From: Cytospora piceicola
Lineage: Eukaryota > Ascomycota > Sordariomycetes > Diaporthales > Cytosporaceae
NCBI GenBank assembly: GCA_023375675.1
Contig: JALQBC010000008.1
Span: forward strand, 1,282,431-1,346,430
DNA: 64,000 nt
Direction: 5' to 3'
Shown here: in pieces, positions 1 to 12,870 of the stretch
Numbering within the stretch: the first letter of the stretch is position 1
Layout: every line of letters begins with the position of its first letter
The notes under the pieces: model-generated
Told to the model about the DNA's origin: nothing
Seen by the model: only the letters and a program-made list of their open reading frames with translations
The model's database searches: none
Made by a program: the position numbers and the translations under genes

Positions 1-47
1 AGGAAATGTTAAAGTAAACAAAGGTAATTATCGTTTATAGGAATTGC

Positions 48-146
48 GTTATAGGTTAGCGTGTTGTAGGTTAGTATGTTATAGGTTAGCGTATCGTAGG
101 TTAGCGTGTTATAAGTTAGCGTGTTATAGGTTAGCGCGCCGTAGGT
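48..146. repeat. 15-bp tandem repeat, about 6.5 copies
   Basis: Units of 15 bp with consensus gttataggttagcgt begin at 48, 63, 78, 93, 108 and 123, with a partial unit at 138. Differences between units are mostly transitions (a/g, c/t), as expected for a minisatellite exposed to RIP. Confidence 0.9.
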
Positions 147-173
147 GCTTAAGTGGGCCTTTATACCTAGGTA

Positions 174-309
174 GTTAAGGTTAAGGTTAAAGTTAAGGTT
201 AAGGTTAAGGTTAAGGTTAAGGTTAAGGTTAAGGTTAAGGTTAAGGTTAAGGTTAAGTTAAGGTTAAGTTAAGGTTAAGGCTAAGGCTAAGGTTACGGTT
301 AAGGTTAAA
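174..309. repeat. (GTTAAG)n hexanucleotide tract
   Basis: About 22 copies of the hexamer GTTAAG (equivalently TTAAGG) run almost uninterrupted, with two units shortened by one base near 250-270 and drift to ctaagg near the end. The hexamer is one base from the usual fungal telomere unit TTAGGG. RIP would not convert TTAGGG to TTAAGG on this strand in CpA context, so a variant telomere-like satellite is more likely than a mutated telomere. Confidence 0.9.
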
Positions 310-1820
310 AACCTTCTTTATCGGCTATCTATTGCCTTTTACGATCGGTCTGCGCCGGACTAGCTAAGACCTAGTAAACGAACTTTAAGTTAATATTAAG
401 GTTATCGGTTCGAAATACTACTAAGAACCGTATATCTCGCTTAAATTAAGTAGGAATAACAGCTACTTTATAATAATTAACCCTATTTATTTAAGTTGCC
501 TTATCTCGTACTATATAATACTAAAATTACGCACCTTATACGATTTATCTTTATAAATTAAAGGTATCGTAAATTTAGCTACTAACCCGATTAACTAACC
601 GCTTATACGCTTATATACGTACAGGCAGTATAACGTTGTTATACAGGATATATCTAGTAAGGATTAAATTACGACGGGTAAGAGGCTTACTTTTAGATAA
701 AAAACTATATAAGATACTAACAGACGGGTTTACGAATCTGTTATTTAAAACGAAAGTCGTCGCTACGCTTATAAAACTTACGAAAATCGAGAAAGCGACT
801 AAAGTAATATCTAAATCGAGGTCGTTAAATAACGCGATTAAAGCTAATATAAGGCGCTATATAATTAAAGACGCTATACTATACTTTTATAAGAGAGATA
901 TTTATTACTTACCGTAGCCGATCTTAATTACTTATTACGATTATTATAAAACGTTAACAGTTATATACGGCTAACTAAACTAATATCGTACTAAGTACGG
1001 TATATATATAAAATAATATATACTTTACGAAAGGTATATCGGTAAAAGAAATAAAAATAGTAAGAAAAGAAATATAACCTTAAGTATAGGCGTAAGTGCT
1101 ATATCGTTTTAAAGGAGCTTTAAATCTTTAAGCCCGAAAGCTTAGTTATAGTATTATTTAAGTAGCGGTATACTAGCGCTAAAGGGTATATTATAGAAGA
1201 CCTTTACTTTTAATCGAAAGGTAAATTATAGAAGACCTTTACTCTTAATATTATAAATCTTAATTTATTCTTCTCGGTTCGAAGGTTTTTATTCGAGGTT
1301 TTTATTTTAGGTTCGAGGTTCGGTAAGGAAAGGGTCGAGGCTCGGGGTAAAGTTTTTAGTTCGCTTTTCGGTTTTATTAGCTTATCGAGTTAGTAGTTAG
1401 TAGTTAGTTTTTTAGTTTAGTCCGGTTTAAGTCTAGTTTAAAGGTATTTATTAACGACGGAAATAGCGATTTATCTCGATATACCTATAAAACAGGCGCT
1501 TTATATACTAAATTCTATCGCTAGATAGTATAATACGCTAGATAAGTATATAAACTAGATATAGACAGGGCGGAAGTACGTATCGTAGCTAAGGTAGACG
1601 TTCGAGGCGGCCTGTAAGGTAAAAACGAATAAGTAAGCTAGTATAGGTAAAAGAGCGAGGGTTCTGTAACGTAAAGGTATATATTTAAATAATACCTTAC
1701 AGAAGTTTTTTATACTTAAATTTATTATAGGTAGTATAGGATTATAAACAGTACTATACTACAACTAAGGCCGGAGACTTTAAAACTTCCTGCCTTTTAT
1801 CCGGCCGGACTTTAGCCGGA

Positions 1821-1985
1821 CCGATTAAGAGAGGCTTCGATAGCCCTAATTAGTATATATACCGTATACGTATAAGGCTAGCCCTATATAATATACCCTC
1901 CGGTTAAACCGATTAAAGGAGGCTTCGATAGCTCCGATTAGTATATGTACCGTATATATATAAGGCTAGCCTCGCGTAATATACT
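1821..1985. repeat. 88-bp imperfect direct duplication
   Basis: Two adjacent copies start at about 1821 and 1909. Both run from ccgattaa through aggcttcgatag, tagtata and ataaggctagcc to taatata. Differences are mainly transitions, consistent with duplication before or during RIP. Confidence 0.75.
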
Positions 1986-2959
1986 CGGTAGGTATTACGA
2001 CTTTAGGTAACAGACGCGCTAAATAGCCTACTTTATAATACCTTTAATCTATAAATATATTTTAGTTTCGTTATATAATAGTATTATTCGAAAGCCTTAA
2101 GTTAAGAGAATTATATAAAGTAGTTCGTCTGCTATAAATTAACTATTATCTATACGATATACTGTAAACGTTATATCCGGTAGCTTAAGAAGATAATAGT
2201 AGTCCGACCGGGTCGGACTAAAAGCGGTATATAGGCTAAAGGCTACTATAAATAGGCCTACCCGCCTAATAACGTCCTTTCCTTATTATCTGTATATATT
2301 ATAATATTAATATAAGAAAGAACGGCCTTAAAAAGAGTAATATAAACTTTAAAAGGCTTAGCCTACCTTTTATATTTATTTTTCTTTTTCTAATTATATT
2401 TATTCTTTAATTCTTCCCTTAGACCGTTAAATCGATTATTTATAATATAACTATCGTTTTAAGGGTATAAGGAATAAGTACAGAGATCTTATCTTTTAAA
2501 ATATTTAACTTATATTAAAAACGCTAATCACGATACTAGATAAAAGCCTTAAGGTAATCGTCTTTCTTTAAACCTCGCTTACTCCTTTTAAACTGTTTTA
2601 ATATTAATTATCTATAATAAAAGACGTTAACGTTAATATTACGGTTAAAAGTGTTTAACAGAATAAGTATAGCGCTTTAAAGATATTAAACTTACTTTAA
2701 AAGCTTTTATTACTATACTAGATAAAAGCCTTAAGGTAATTATACCCTGCCCTTTAAAACCTTATTTAATCTAGTAGTATTAATAATATTATAGAATTAA
2801 TTCTTATAATCGGGCGCGGCTACTTTTTATATCTCGTGTATATATCGGGTTATTACTTAAGATAAAGACTATAGCTTTTTTAACCTATAATTACTATAAA
2901 TCTATACTAAGCTAGCTATTATAGCTAATATCGGAAAACCCGAGCCTGCCGTTTATAGC

Positions 2960-3350
2960 CGTCTTACCCGGCTGCCCTATTACCCGGGCTTAATACCCGG
3001 CTTAAAGAAAGTATCGTCTGCTAAAGATACTATAGACTTAGCCTGCCCGGCTGTCTTTATTACCTAGGCCTATTATTTAAGCTTAATACTCGGCTCGGTT
3101 TACTAGAGATACCGCAGACTTAGCCTGCCCGGCTACTCTTATTACCTAGGCCTAACACCCGGCTTAAAGAAAGTATCGTCTGCTAGAGATATTGTAGACC
3201 TAGCTTACCCGGCTGCTTTTATTACTTAGGTTTAACACCCGGCTTAAAGAAAGTATCGTTTACTAAAGATACCGTAAACTTAGCTTACCCGGCTGTCTTT
3301 ATTACTTAAGCTTAATATCCGGCTCGGTCTGCCGGAGATTTCGTAGACTT
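2960..3350. repeat. ~80-bp tandem array, about 5 copies
   Basis: The landmark cccggctg/cccggcta recurs at about 2967, 3046, 3128, 3208 and 3288, a period close to 80 bp. Between landmarks the order is conserved: ttattac, then a cctaggcc-like box, then cccggct, then a gtatcgt/ggt core and gtagactta. It is more GC-rich than its surroundings. Confidence 0.8.
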
Positions 3351-4486
3351 AGTCTTTTTAGCCTTCGAAAGATTATATACTTCTTTTTTTAACTTTTTTA
3401 CGTAGTATAATAAAAAGTTAAAATACGATACCTTTCGTCGAAGAAATATAAGACCGACTATTATATTTAATTCCTCTTTTTCCCTAATATATATTTAATA
3501 GTATTTTCGAAGCGCGTATAACTAGTTTAAATAAATACTAGCTATATAAGGATAACTTTATTAGCGACGTTTTAATCCTTTAAATTAAAACTAACGTGTT
3601 TAACGGTAACGACGTCGATAATAAGGAACTTTTCGACTTTAGCCCTGTTATTATATACGAAACCTTTAAGGCTAAGGTTAAAGCTAATAATACTAATACT
3701 ATAGACCGTATAAATAATAGCTCCGATAAGAAAGAATAGAACAATACTACCGACGACTTTAATAAAGTTATATTATAAATAAAATCGTACGAAAAGATAA
3801 CCGAGTAAATACTATCGGCTTAAGTCTTATTAAAAAAGACGGCGTGCCTACTCTTATTACTATTAAAAAGCGTAACCGCTTTTTACTCTCTGCCTTATAT
3901 ATATCGACCTTTATAAAGACTTTTAAGTTTACTAAAAGTAACGCTACTTTTACAGCTAGTAGTAGTTATAAACGTAAGGCGGTAAACTATACTAACGAGT
4001 TTTCTGTTTAGCGTTTTAACTACGTTACTACCGCGGCTAAGCGAATAAAAAGCGACTTTAGACTTATAATAGTAATATTAAACTTTAACCTATATATATT
4101 TTCTTCTATATTAATAATTTTAAGACTTAAGCGTTAATATATAACGAATAAGTTAAAACTACCTATAATAAGCTTAGTTATAAGGCGAAAGATAAAGATA
4201 AACGTCGGGCGATTATCCGATAAAAAGTACGAGGTAAAAGATATCTTTTTAAAACGATAGTATAAGATTTATATATACGGTTACTTTCTTAAAGAAATAT
4301 AAGGCAAGTAATAAAAAGAAAACTAGTCCCGGCTACTACCGAGAAAACTACCGCCTTATAAAAAGGTAAGCTTAGTTATAAGCTTAAAGATAATATCGAC
4401 AAAGTTAAAGTTAAAAATAACTAGCCCGGTAAAAAGTATAAAGTAAAAGATATATTAGATAGCGTCGATTTAAAACTAAAGAACCT

Positions 4487-4590
4487 ATACTTTAAGTAAT
4501 AGAAAGGCTATAGTTAAAAAGATAATACCTAAAACTTATACTTTAAGTAGTAGAAAGGCTATAGCTAAAAAGATAACACCTAAAGCTTAA
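4487..4590 (+). repeat. 51-bp direct repeat, two copies
   Basis: Copies start at 4487 and 4538. Each begins atactttaagta and continues through agaaaggctatag and aaaaagata. The period is exactly 17 codons, so it may be an in-frame duplication in a former coding region. If the tac/tat codons are RIP derivatives of tgc/cac, each unit has a zinc-knuckle-like spacing, but that is speculative. Confidence 0.7.
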
Positions 4591-7500
4591 AAAGACCTTA
4601 TATACATCGTTACTCTTTTAAAGAAAGATAAGGCAAGCAATAATTTAAAGAAAACTACTATTAATAAAACTACCGGCTCGAAGGTATATCCTGTTAAAGC
4701 TATAAGCTATACTACTTATCGTAGTCCTAACACTATCTTTACCGTTAATACGACAAAGGTATTAATAATATCGGATCGGCTTAAACAGAGAATATTAATA
4801 TTACAGTATACGTTATAGTCTTTATTATAAAAACACTTATCCTCTCTATACTAGAGCTATTATAAACGCTAAAGATAATAACGGTATTACTTTTATTTAA
4901 AGCCTATAAGCAATAACTATTATTACTATAGTCGGGGTATTACTTATAAGTTAAATTAGTAATAAACTAGCTACTTCCGTTATATAACCGAGGTATATAG
5001 ACTATCTAGTAAAGCGATAATATGTTAAATATAGAAGGTTATTAAGTAGTAAGATTAATTAAGCCTTTAATAACCTTATATCTCTAAATATAAGCTAATT
5101 ATCTTTTATCCTGTTTAAACTTACAGTATAGTTAAATTCTAATATACCCGAGATATTCTATATCCGACCTATCGGAAACGTAAAATATATATATTAAGAC
5201 TATAACTATTCGTATTAATAAGTTTAGTACTTCGCCTTTTACTTTTATTTTATCTTCCCGTTAGTTTTTAGTACGTTAATATTATTTTATAGCTAGACCT
5301 TATTATTACTAAAGCTCTTTAGTTTATATTCTGCTATACTCTATTTTTAACTCTATATATTCTTACTTTTTTATTTTTAGTCGGGGATTAAATATACGCT
5401 ATTTAAAAACTAAGTAAGCATATAAAGTTAGAATCTTAGCTATTATAATTATTAAAAACCGTCTGCTAATATAAGCTTCGTTAGATTTAACTATACTTCG
5501 CCGCCCTTTCTAACACTTATACTCGTTTCGACATATACCTTTTAAAATATTCTCCCGGCAAAGCTATATCGAATCTTTAACTAAAACCTATATTAACTAC
5601 TAAAGTATTCCCGATATAGTATCGTATTATAAGAACCGTTTATTCCTAAAGCCCGACGCCGACCTGTAGAAATAGACTAAAAAAGAGCTGCTATTATATA
5701 CCGCTATATACGATATAAAGATACTATAAAAGCTTTTTAAAACGGCGTATAAAGAGGTAGGAAAAGCTTCAGACTTAAACCTTAAGCCTATACACTTACT
5801 TATTCGGGACTAGTACGGCCTATAGGTTAACAAGAAGGCTATAAAAACACAGATTCTCGAAAGTATTATCTGTAAGATTACTAAGCGATTATAGCCGGTA
5901 GCTCTTTTTATAGCAACCGCTTAAGCTTTTAAAAACAACTCCTCTTACTTTTTCTTTTACCCTTTATAATAAGGTAGTATATTTAACATTACTAATATCG
6001 CTACCGTCTTACTTACCTATTAAGTAATAACTATATTTAACGCCTTTAAGTCGTTCGCTTTAAACCTTTTTAGCGACTTTAGCTCTTCGCCGCCGAGCAA
6101 CTTTAATAATATATCGACTCTTCTCCTAAGCTAACAGACAAGTATATACGTCTCTTAACGTATATCCGACGTAACAGATATACCTTTTATCGACTTTACG
6201 CTAGACCTTACCTATAGCCGCTCTGTCCTTAATATATCGGAGAAGATAGCTATACGTAGCTTTACACGGCCTTCAAAGCCTTACAGGCGTAAAAAAGACC
6301 TTAAAAGCTTAATGTCTTTTATTTAAAAGAACCTGTTATAAGCTTAAGAGTTATTAGTAGACTTTATCGAAGTTATCGATATTAAGTATCTTAACGTTAC
6401 TGTTATCCTAATAAACGACAGAGGAAGCTAAGATATTAAAAAAGCTATATAAGTCCTTCTTTAAAGTATAACCGATATTAATAAGCAAGCGTTTATAATA
6501 AAAACATACGTTACAGATACTCGGTAAACCGCTTTTAATTAGCTCGACGTCTTTTCTAAAATTATTAAGGATACAGACCGGGTTAAGAAAACGATAAATA
6601 AGGTAGTTAATAAAATAAGGCGCCTTAATATAACGGTACCCGACGACGATAGCGATAACGGTAAGGCTTCCGATAACGTTAAATATAAAAGCGCCGGGCG
6701 TAAAGGTAGCAGTTAAAGCTACTACGGTAACGTAATAGAAACGTAATACCTTAAGAATAGCTACCGCTAAGCGATAAATACAGTTAAAAGCAGCTATATA
6801 GATACTATATTTAACTTATTACTAGTTTTATTAAAGCTATAGTAGTACCTTTAATAAGTATAAGTAGCCTTATACGTATAAAGCTATTAAGTAGTGCTTA
6901 AAACCCTATATATATTATACTTATATACTTTTACTATAATCTTTTATCGTTAATTACCTTTATATACTCCTTACGGATAAGCTGTTTTTTAAAAACCTTC
7001 GACTATCTTACTTTAAATTTAAACGTTATATAGTAAAAAGTATCTACTCTTTTTAGCCTTATCCTCGTCGACTATAAATAGCGCCTATCGAACGAGCTAT
7101 CCTTATAATATAATAGGCTAGTAAGTGTTCTTTCCGATTCTCGGTACTTTTAAATATCGCTTTAAAGTAAAAACCGCTGTTTATCGGGGTTTTTTTCTTA
7201 GTTTAGTATATATTAGTTAACGATATATTATCCTCTTATCGGGTTTAAAACTTAAAATACTCGACTATACCTTCTCTTTTCCTTATATATACTATAAGCC
7301 GTTATTTTTATAAAGTTTACTTAGAATTATATACTATAAATATCTCAAGGTATAGTATAATAGTAACGGGTTTAATTAGTTAAAATAAAAGAGAAAACAG
7401 GTAGTTAAACTAATATTAGGTATAAATATTATATATATATTTAACCCGGGTATTTAAGTACCCGATACTTATACTATAGATATTAAGTATAGTATCTGTA

Positions 7501-8817
7501 GCGTTAATCCCTTTTAGACTTAGCGCGGGCTACCTAAGTATACGGATATATATATATTCCGTATATTTACTATAAGTAATACTGCTCTCGAAGCTTTTAA
7601 TAGTTTTAATAAGTATAGCGATAACTATACGGAATTATTAATAAAAAGCTAAGATAAGAATATAAGTATAATTATCTTAAGAAGTATCCCTTATTTTATT
7701 TTTCTTAGTCTTAACTCGCTTTACCTATTACTTATTATCTAAACGCGATACTCGTTTCTTTAAACGTTATATATAGCTAATCTTAGCTGCCTATTATAAT
7801 CTTAAGCAACTTAAGCTATAAAGGGTTATTATTTATTCGGGCGATAGATAGGCGTCGAACTTATTAACTAAAACTTATAGACCTTCGGCTATTATTAAGC
7901 TTAAAGCCGAAGACCTCTTCTCCGGACAGCCTCCCTTTTTCTATTCTACTTAGCTTCTACCTTTTAAATAGACAGATAGAAAGGATTTTAAAATCTGTAG
8001 TTAGTAACTTAGCTATATACAATAGTAGTAGCTAACCCGAGACTGCCGATAGCTTATACGTTATAGCAGACAACGGCCCGGATACGCTATAAGCGCTTTC
8101 GATAAATATAGGTATATTAAGTCGTAAACATATTAGACTAAAGACCTTTAAATAAGGCTTTATAGAGACTAACACCTTCGAAACCGATCGTATTAACTAG
8201 TTTAACGGTAGTTTTACCTATAGCAGGGATATTAGTAAAGATAATAACGTTTACAGCGACCTACAGCTATAAACAGGCTTAGCTTATCCGACTTATAGTA
8301 ACGTTCTTAAAAAAGACTTAGAACAGATATCGAACAAGCTTACTATAATATCCGAAAAGGTTACTATAATAACCGATAATATCGTTATAATAACTAAAAC
8401 GATAAAAAGCCTACTTATAATAGCCGATACCTAAAAGACTATCTTTTATAAAAGCCGCGATCTTCTTTAAAGTTAAGTTAAAGAACTAGTAAGTTCCTTT
8501 ATATTATAGATACTAATCGACTTTCTATTAAGTAATATTACCTTATACCTAGACACTTTCGTTAACAAAAGCGGTAACTATAGTTAGGACTAAGTACTAC
8601 CTTTAAACAATTTTAGTCCCTTTTAGTCACTATCTTTTAATACTTTATAAGATATTAACGATTAAAGAGAGACTGTATAAAGAATAGGGGAAAGGGGATA
8701 TAATAGCAGATAAGTAAAAAAGAGTTTAAAGTCGTTTTTATATTTTATAACCTATATCGGTCGGTTATAACAAGGATAATAAGGAAGCGGCTATTATAAT
8801 ATATATAAGGGCGGTCC

Positions 8818-8832
8818 GGGGGGGGGGGGGGG
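8818..8832 (+). repeat. G15 homopolymer
   Basis: Fifteen consecutive G residues inside an otherwise very AT-rich block. A poly-C/poly-G run has no internal CpA or TpG and so cannot be eroded by RIP. It may also be length-variable or a polymerase-slippage or assembly-sensitive site. Confidence 0.85.
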
Positions 8833-11692
8833 TAGAAGGTAAGGTATAAGGTTAACTAACTACTAGTAGAGGCTAAGTTAATAACAACTAATAAACAGAT
8901 TTTATTATTATTAACTTACCTTCGATTACGATACTTATAATATTTAATTTAGAAAGTATAACTATACGAAATATTTTAAACGAAGATTAATTAGAATTAG
9001 ATAGTTTTTATAGCAAGGAATAACCGACCCGATAAAGGAAGACAGTATATTAATACTATATTAGATATCTACTATAGAATAATGTATATAATAACCTTAG
9101 ATGTCTGTTATTACTTAAGTAACTATTATATTAATACGCTATACTAATTATACAACCGGTTTACTTAATACCTACCGTACTTATACCCCTTAGTTTTAAC
9201 TAGTTTTAATAGAAATATTAACTAACCTAATACTTTATAATAGTATTAGGTATATACACTTATTTACTCTTTTTATAGTAAGTATATTTAATTATTTCTA
9301 ATATCTATTTATTAAAAGTTTATAAATTAATTATTTACTTATTATAACTTCTTCTACTTTTAATACTAACGCTACGTAAGCTTAAAGAGTAACGCTTAGT
9401 ATATTTCTAAACCGTAAGTCTACCTATCTTACCTTCCGACGTTATAATACTAATATAATATCAGAGGCCTCGGTTCTTTTAAAGTTTACTTAAGACGTAG
9501 CTAAAAGAATATACTTAGAGTTAGTAACACGATTTCCGGGTAACCGCCGCCCGACGAACTGTAAAGTCAGGTAATTAATAAATATTATTATAATTATTAC
9601 TATAATAGTTATATCCTTTTCCTTTACCTTTTTTTACTAATAATATCGAAGCTCGACTTACCTGCTATAAATACAGTCGTTTATAACTTACGATAAAACG
9701 CCTGCTTTCGTTTATAGAGTATAGGTAATAGGCAGGGTAGTCGTTAAGTCGAGAACCTTATTACCTTACTTACGTAAATTATAGGTATCTACGCCTTCGG
9801 TTTTTACCGACGGTATATAAAAGGTAATAGTCCTTTCGTTAGCTACTATACTAACCTAAGGCAGGTAAATAGTTTACAGATTAAGTCTTATACTAATAAT
9901 ACCTACGTTAACTATATATATTAAAGAAAGGCTTAATATTATCGGTAGCTTGCTATCCTTTTTAATACGCTATAGCTAAAGTAGGTTGCTATTTAATAAG
10001 TACTTTCTACGCCTGTTTCTTTTACCGTTTTTATAATAGCTTCTATCGCCTTTATAACAGACGACGAGAAAGGTAAAGACAGAAATAGCTAGCTCGAACC
10101 TCTTACGCTTTCTCTTTCTGCTATTCCTATAACAGATAAAAAAGGTAAAGACAGAGATATTTAAAGTATTTAAAACTAGAATATACTTTATAATAATAAA
10201 GTTATTCGGGAGGTTAAAGAAGTTTAGCGGCTAAAAGAGTATTAGCCTTTTAACTTCTAGCTAATCGTTGCTCTTTAAAGGAGTGATTTTAGCTTTTAGA
10301 ATATAAATATTAGTAAGGATTAAGGTTTTAAACTAATAAGTACTATATCGGATAAAGCTTTTACTTCCTTAAAGGCTAAAAAGGACGAGGCTTATACTTT
10401 TATTAAAGCCGAAGCTAATATAAACGCTAGTAATAATAATATAAAACGTTTTAATCGTAGTTTAAAATAAAAACGTCGCCCTTCTCTTATTATAAAAAAG
10501 TAAACGTAAATACTTCGGCAACGGATATAATAACTACCTCGTTAACACTTTATAAGACATTTCGAGTACTTAACGCTTTAACGTAGAAAAGCAGCTTATT
10601 TACGCCTTTAGTATAAAAGGATACCGTTATAAAAGTATAATAGTAATATAGATTAGTTATAGGTATAAGACCGGTTTAACCTACTACTCGAAAATATTAT
10701 AACGATATAGCTACTAAAGACCGGGAGATTAATATCTATACTACGATAGTAAAGAGCCTTACAGTAGTAGCTATATTACCTTAATAGTAATAAGCTTTAT
10801 TTTTAAACTCTACTACTATATATATAACCTAATAGTAAACCGGCGCGTTTACTATATTCGAGGGTATTAAACAGGGCTATTAGATTTACTGCCTTCCGGA
10901 AAGCTTAAGTTTATTACTAGGTTGTTATTACGTTCCTTATAAAAACAGATATTTCGTACGTCTTAAATTAAATTATTTAATTCTCTTTATTTAAAGCTGT
11001 CGAATAATACTGTTTTAAAATAAAACTAACGTTTATTTGTAAATTAAAGGTATTATAAAGTAGGCGGCCTGTTATCTGATTACCCCGCCTTATACCTTAT
11101 ACCTTACCTACCTTACTATATATACTAAGAGATACCTAGGTACCTTTTATAATCGGTTTATATATAAACCGAATAAAAGAGATAAGATTATTATATATTA
11201 TAAACGAAGGACTATATATATAGAGCTAACAGATTTAAATAATACAGACTCTTCTTATCTTTTTAAAATTAAATTAGCTTAGCGTAACTTTTTATAATCG
11301 GTCTACATAAAGTTCGAACAGGAATAGTTTACTATTTAAAGTTAAAGTAATACAATCTAATTATTTACTTACTATTATTATTATATTTATAGTCTAACTT
11401 TATAAACATCTACTATATTTAGTTTTATTAAAACTGTTTTACCTTTATAATTATATAAGTTACCTAGTATTAATTTATTAAGTATTTGTTTTATATTAAT
11501 ATTTTATTAAAGAAAATAATACTGTTATTTTATTAAAGCCCTTACGTAAAACCTTAAGCTAAGCAGATCCGACTAGCTTAAATATTAGCCTTAAGCCGAT
11601 AAAACGTTAATAATATAGCGAGTAAGGCTTAAGCTTTTCGCGATTATTTACGTCGGAACTTAAATAATACTTTTAGTATTCTTATTTAATTT

Positions 11693-12231
11693 ATCCGGAT
11701 TATTTAAGACGGCTACTTTAAGTTTTCTAGTTTTATAAAAAATACTACTATACCGTCTAATATCGAGGCGTAGCGCTTTAACGACCTTACTTTTTACCTC
11801 GCGGATAGAAAGCGGCGCTTTTAAAATCTCGAATTTTATATCGCCGAAAAAGAATATAATATTACTAACTATAAAGGTTAGCTCTTTAAAAAAGAGCGTA
11901 GTATCGAAGCTAAAAATAAGTAGTTAAACGAGAAAACTTATATCTTTAAGCGGAATAAAGAATATATCGAGGTATATAATATCGAAGTAACAGAACGGAA
12001 ACGTTATCTAATAAAGGTTATTAATTTTATTTTAAAAGGCTTAGTAGACGCTAAGTTATAAAGCTCTTAAGTAGAACGGGATATAGAGGTTACTAATAAA
12101 GCGGTTTCGAAGGTAAAGGCTAGGTTATAAAAGGTCTGAAATACTATAAGGAACGTAGTTAGCGTGTTAAAATATATTAGTTCGGGGTTAAGTAATAATT
12201 AAAAAGGTAACCGGGGGCTTAATATTATTAT
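11693..12231 (+). pseudogene. RIP-killed reading frame (ghost ORF 1)
   Basis: One + frame stays readable for about 180 codons. Its stops are TAA or TAG with a single TGA, each explicable as C-to-T of CAA, CAG or CGA, or as loss of TGG. Between stops the translation is protein-like: highly charged, Lys/Glu-rich and probably coiled-coil, with blocks such as FYIAEKEY, EYIEVYNIEVTERKR and FILKGLVDAKL. No indels are needed. I do not recognise the family. A coiled-coil region of a transposon protein is one possibility. The minisatellite at 12,440-12,870 follows directly downstream. Confidence 0.55.
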
Positions 12232-12439
12232 ATTTAAGAGGTAATTATATAATTATATCGGGCGATAAGGCTATATTTAAGAAGCTTTAAATAATTATAA
12301 GGTTTTTAAACTAAACTAAAGAGTTAAATAGGTATTTTTATTACCTTACCTTTTAGTATCTGCTATACCCTTTACTCTTTACTATAAAGCAGTTTAGCTA
12401 ATCTACCTTAGCTATAACTTAAGATAAACTATAACCTTT

Positions 12440-12870
12440 ATACGACTTTCTGCTTTACCGACTGCTATACCTTTAACTTCCGACCGCTATACCTTTTACC
12501 GCAATACCTTTCCGATTATTTCTAACCTTTAACTATAATACCTTTAACCGCGATATTTTCCTTTACCGACTACTATCCTTCGACCGTAATACCTTTAACC
12601 GCAATGCTTTTAACCGCGATACCTTTAACTATAATACCTTCGACCGCGATATCTTTCTTCTTTTACCGACTACTATCCTTCGACCGTAATGCCTTTAATC
12701 GTAATGCTTTTAACCGCAATGCTTTTAACTATAATACCTTCGACCGTATTACCTTCGACTATAATACTTTCGACCGCGATGTTTTCTTTCTTCTACCGAC
12801 CGCTATTCTTTAACCGCGATACTTTCGACTATAATACTTTTAACTGCGTTACCTCCGACCGTGTCGTTTT
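12440..12870. repeat. 15-bp minisatellite with higher-order structure
   Basis: Units resembling ctttaaccgcaatac or cttcgactataatac repeat with a 15-bp period. In frame they give a five-residue periodicity (Asn/Asp-Arg/Tyr-Asn-x-Phe). A longer unit marked by taccgactactatcc recurs near 12,560, 12,663 and (diverged) 12,794. The ORFs at 12,604-12,813 and 12,689-12,877 are translations of this repeat in two frames and are not treated as genes. Confidence 0.85.

Noticed and set aside
174..309. True chromosome-end telomere
   Set aside because: Hexamer is TTAAGG not TTAGGG, and non-telomeric sequence continues on both sides.
636..917. 93-aa ORF in the left RIP block
   Set aside because: Only ATG-initiated ORF of size there; Lys/Ile-rich from AT bias, no domain, no neighbours.
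2960..3350. CRISPR-like appearance of the 80-bp array
   Set aside because: Units are diverged tandem copies without unique spacers, and the genome is fungal.
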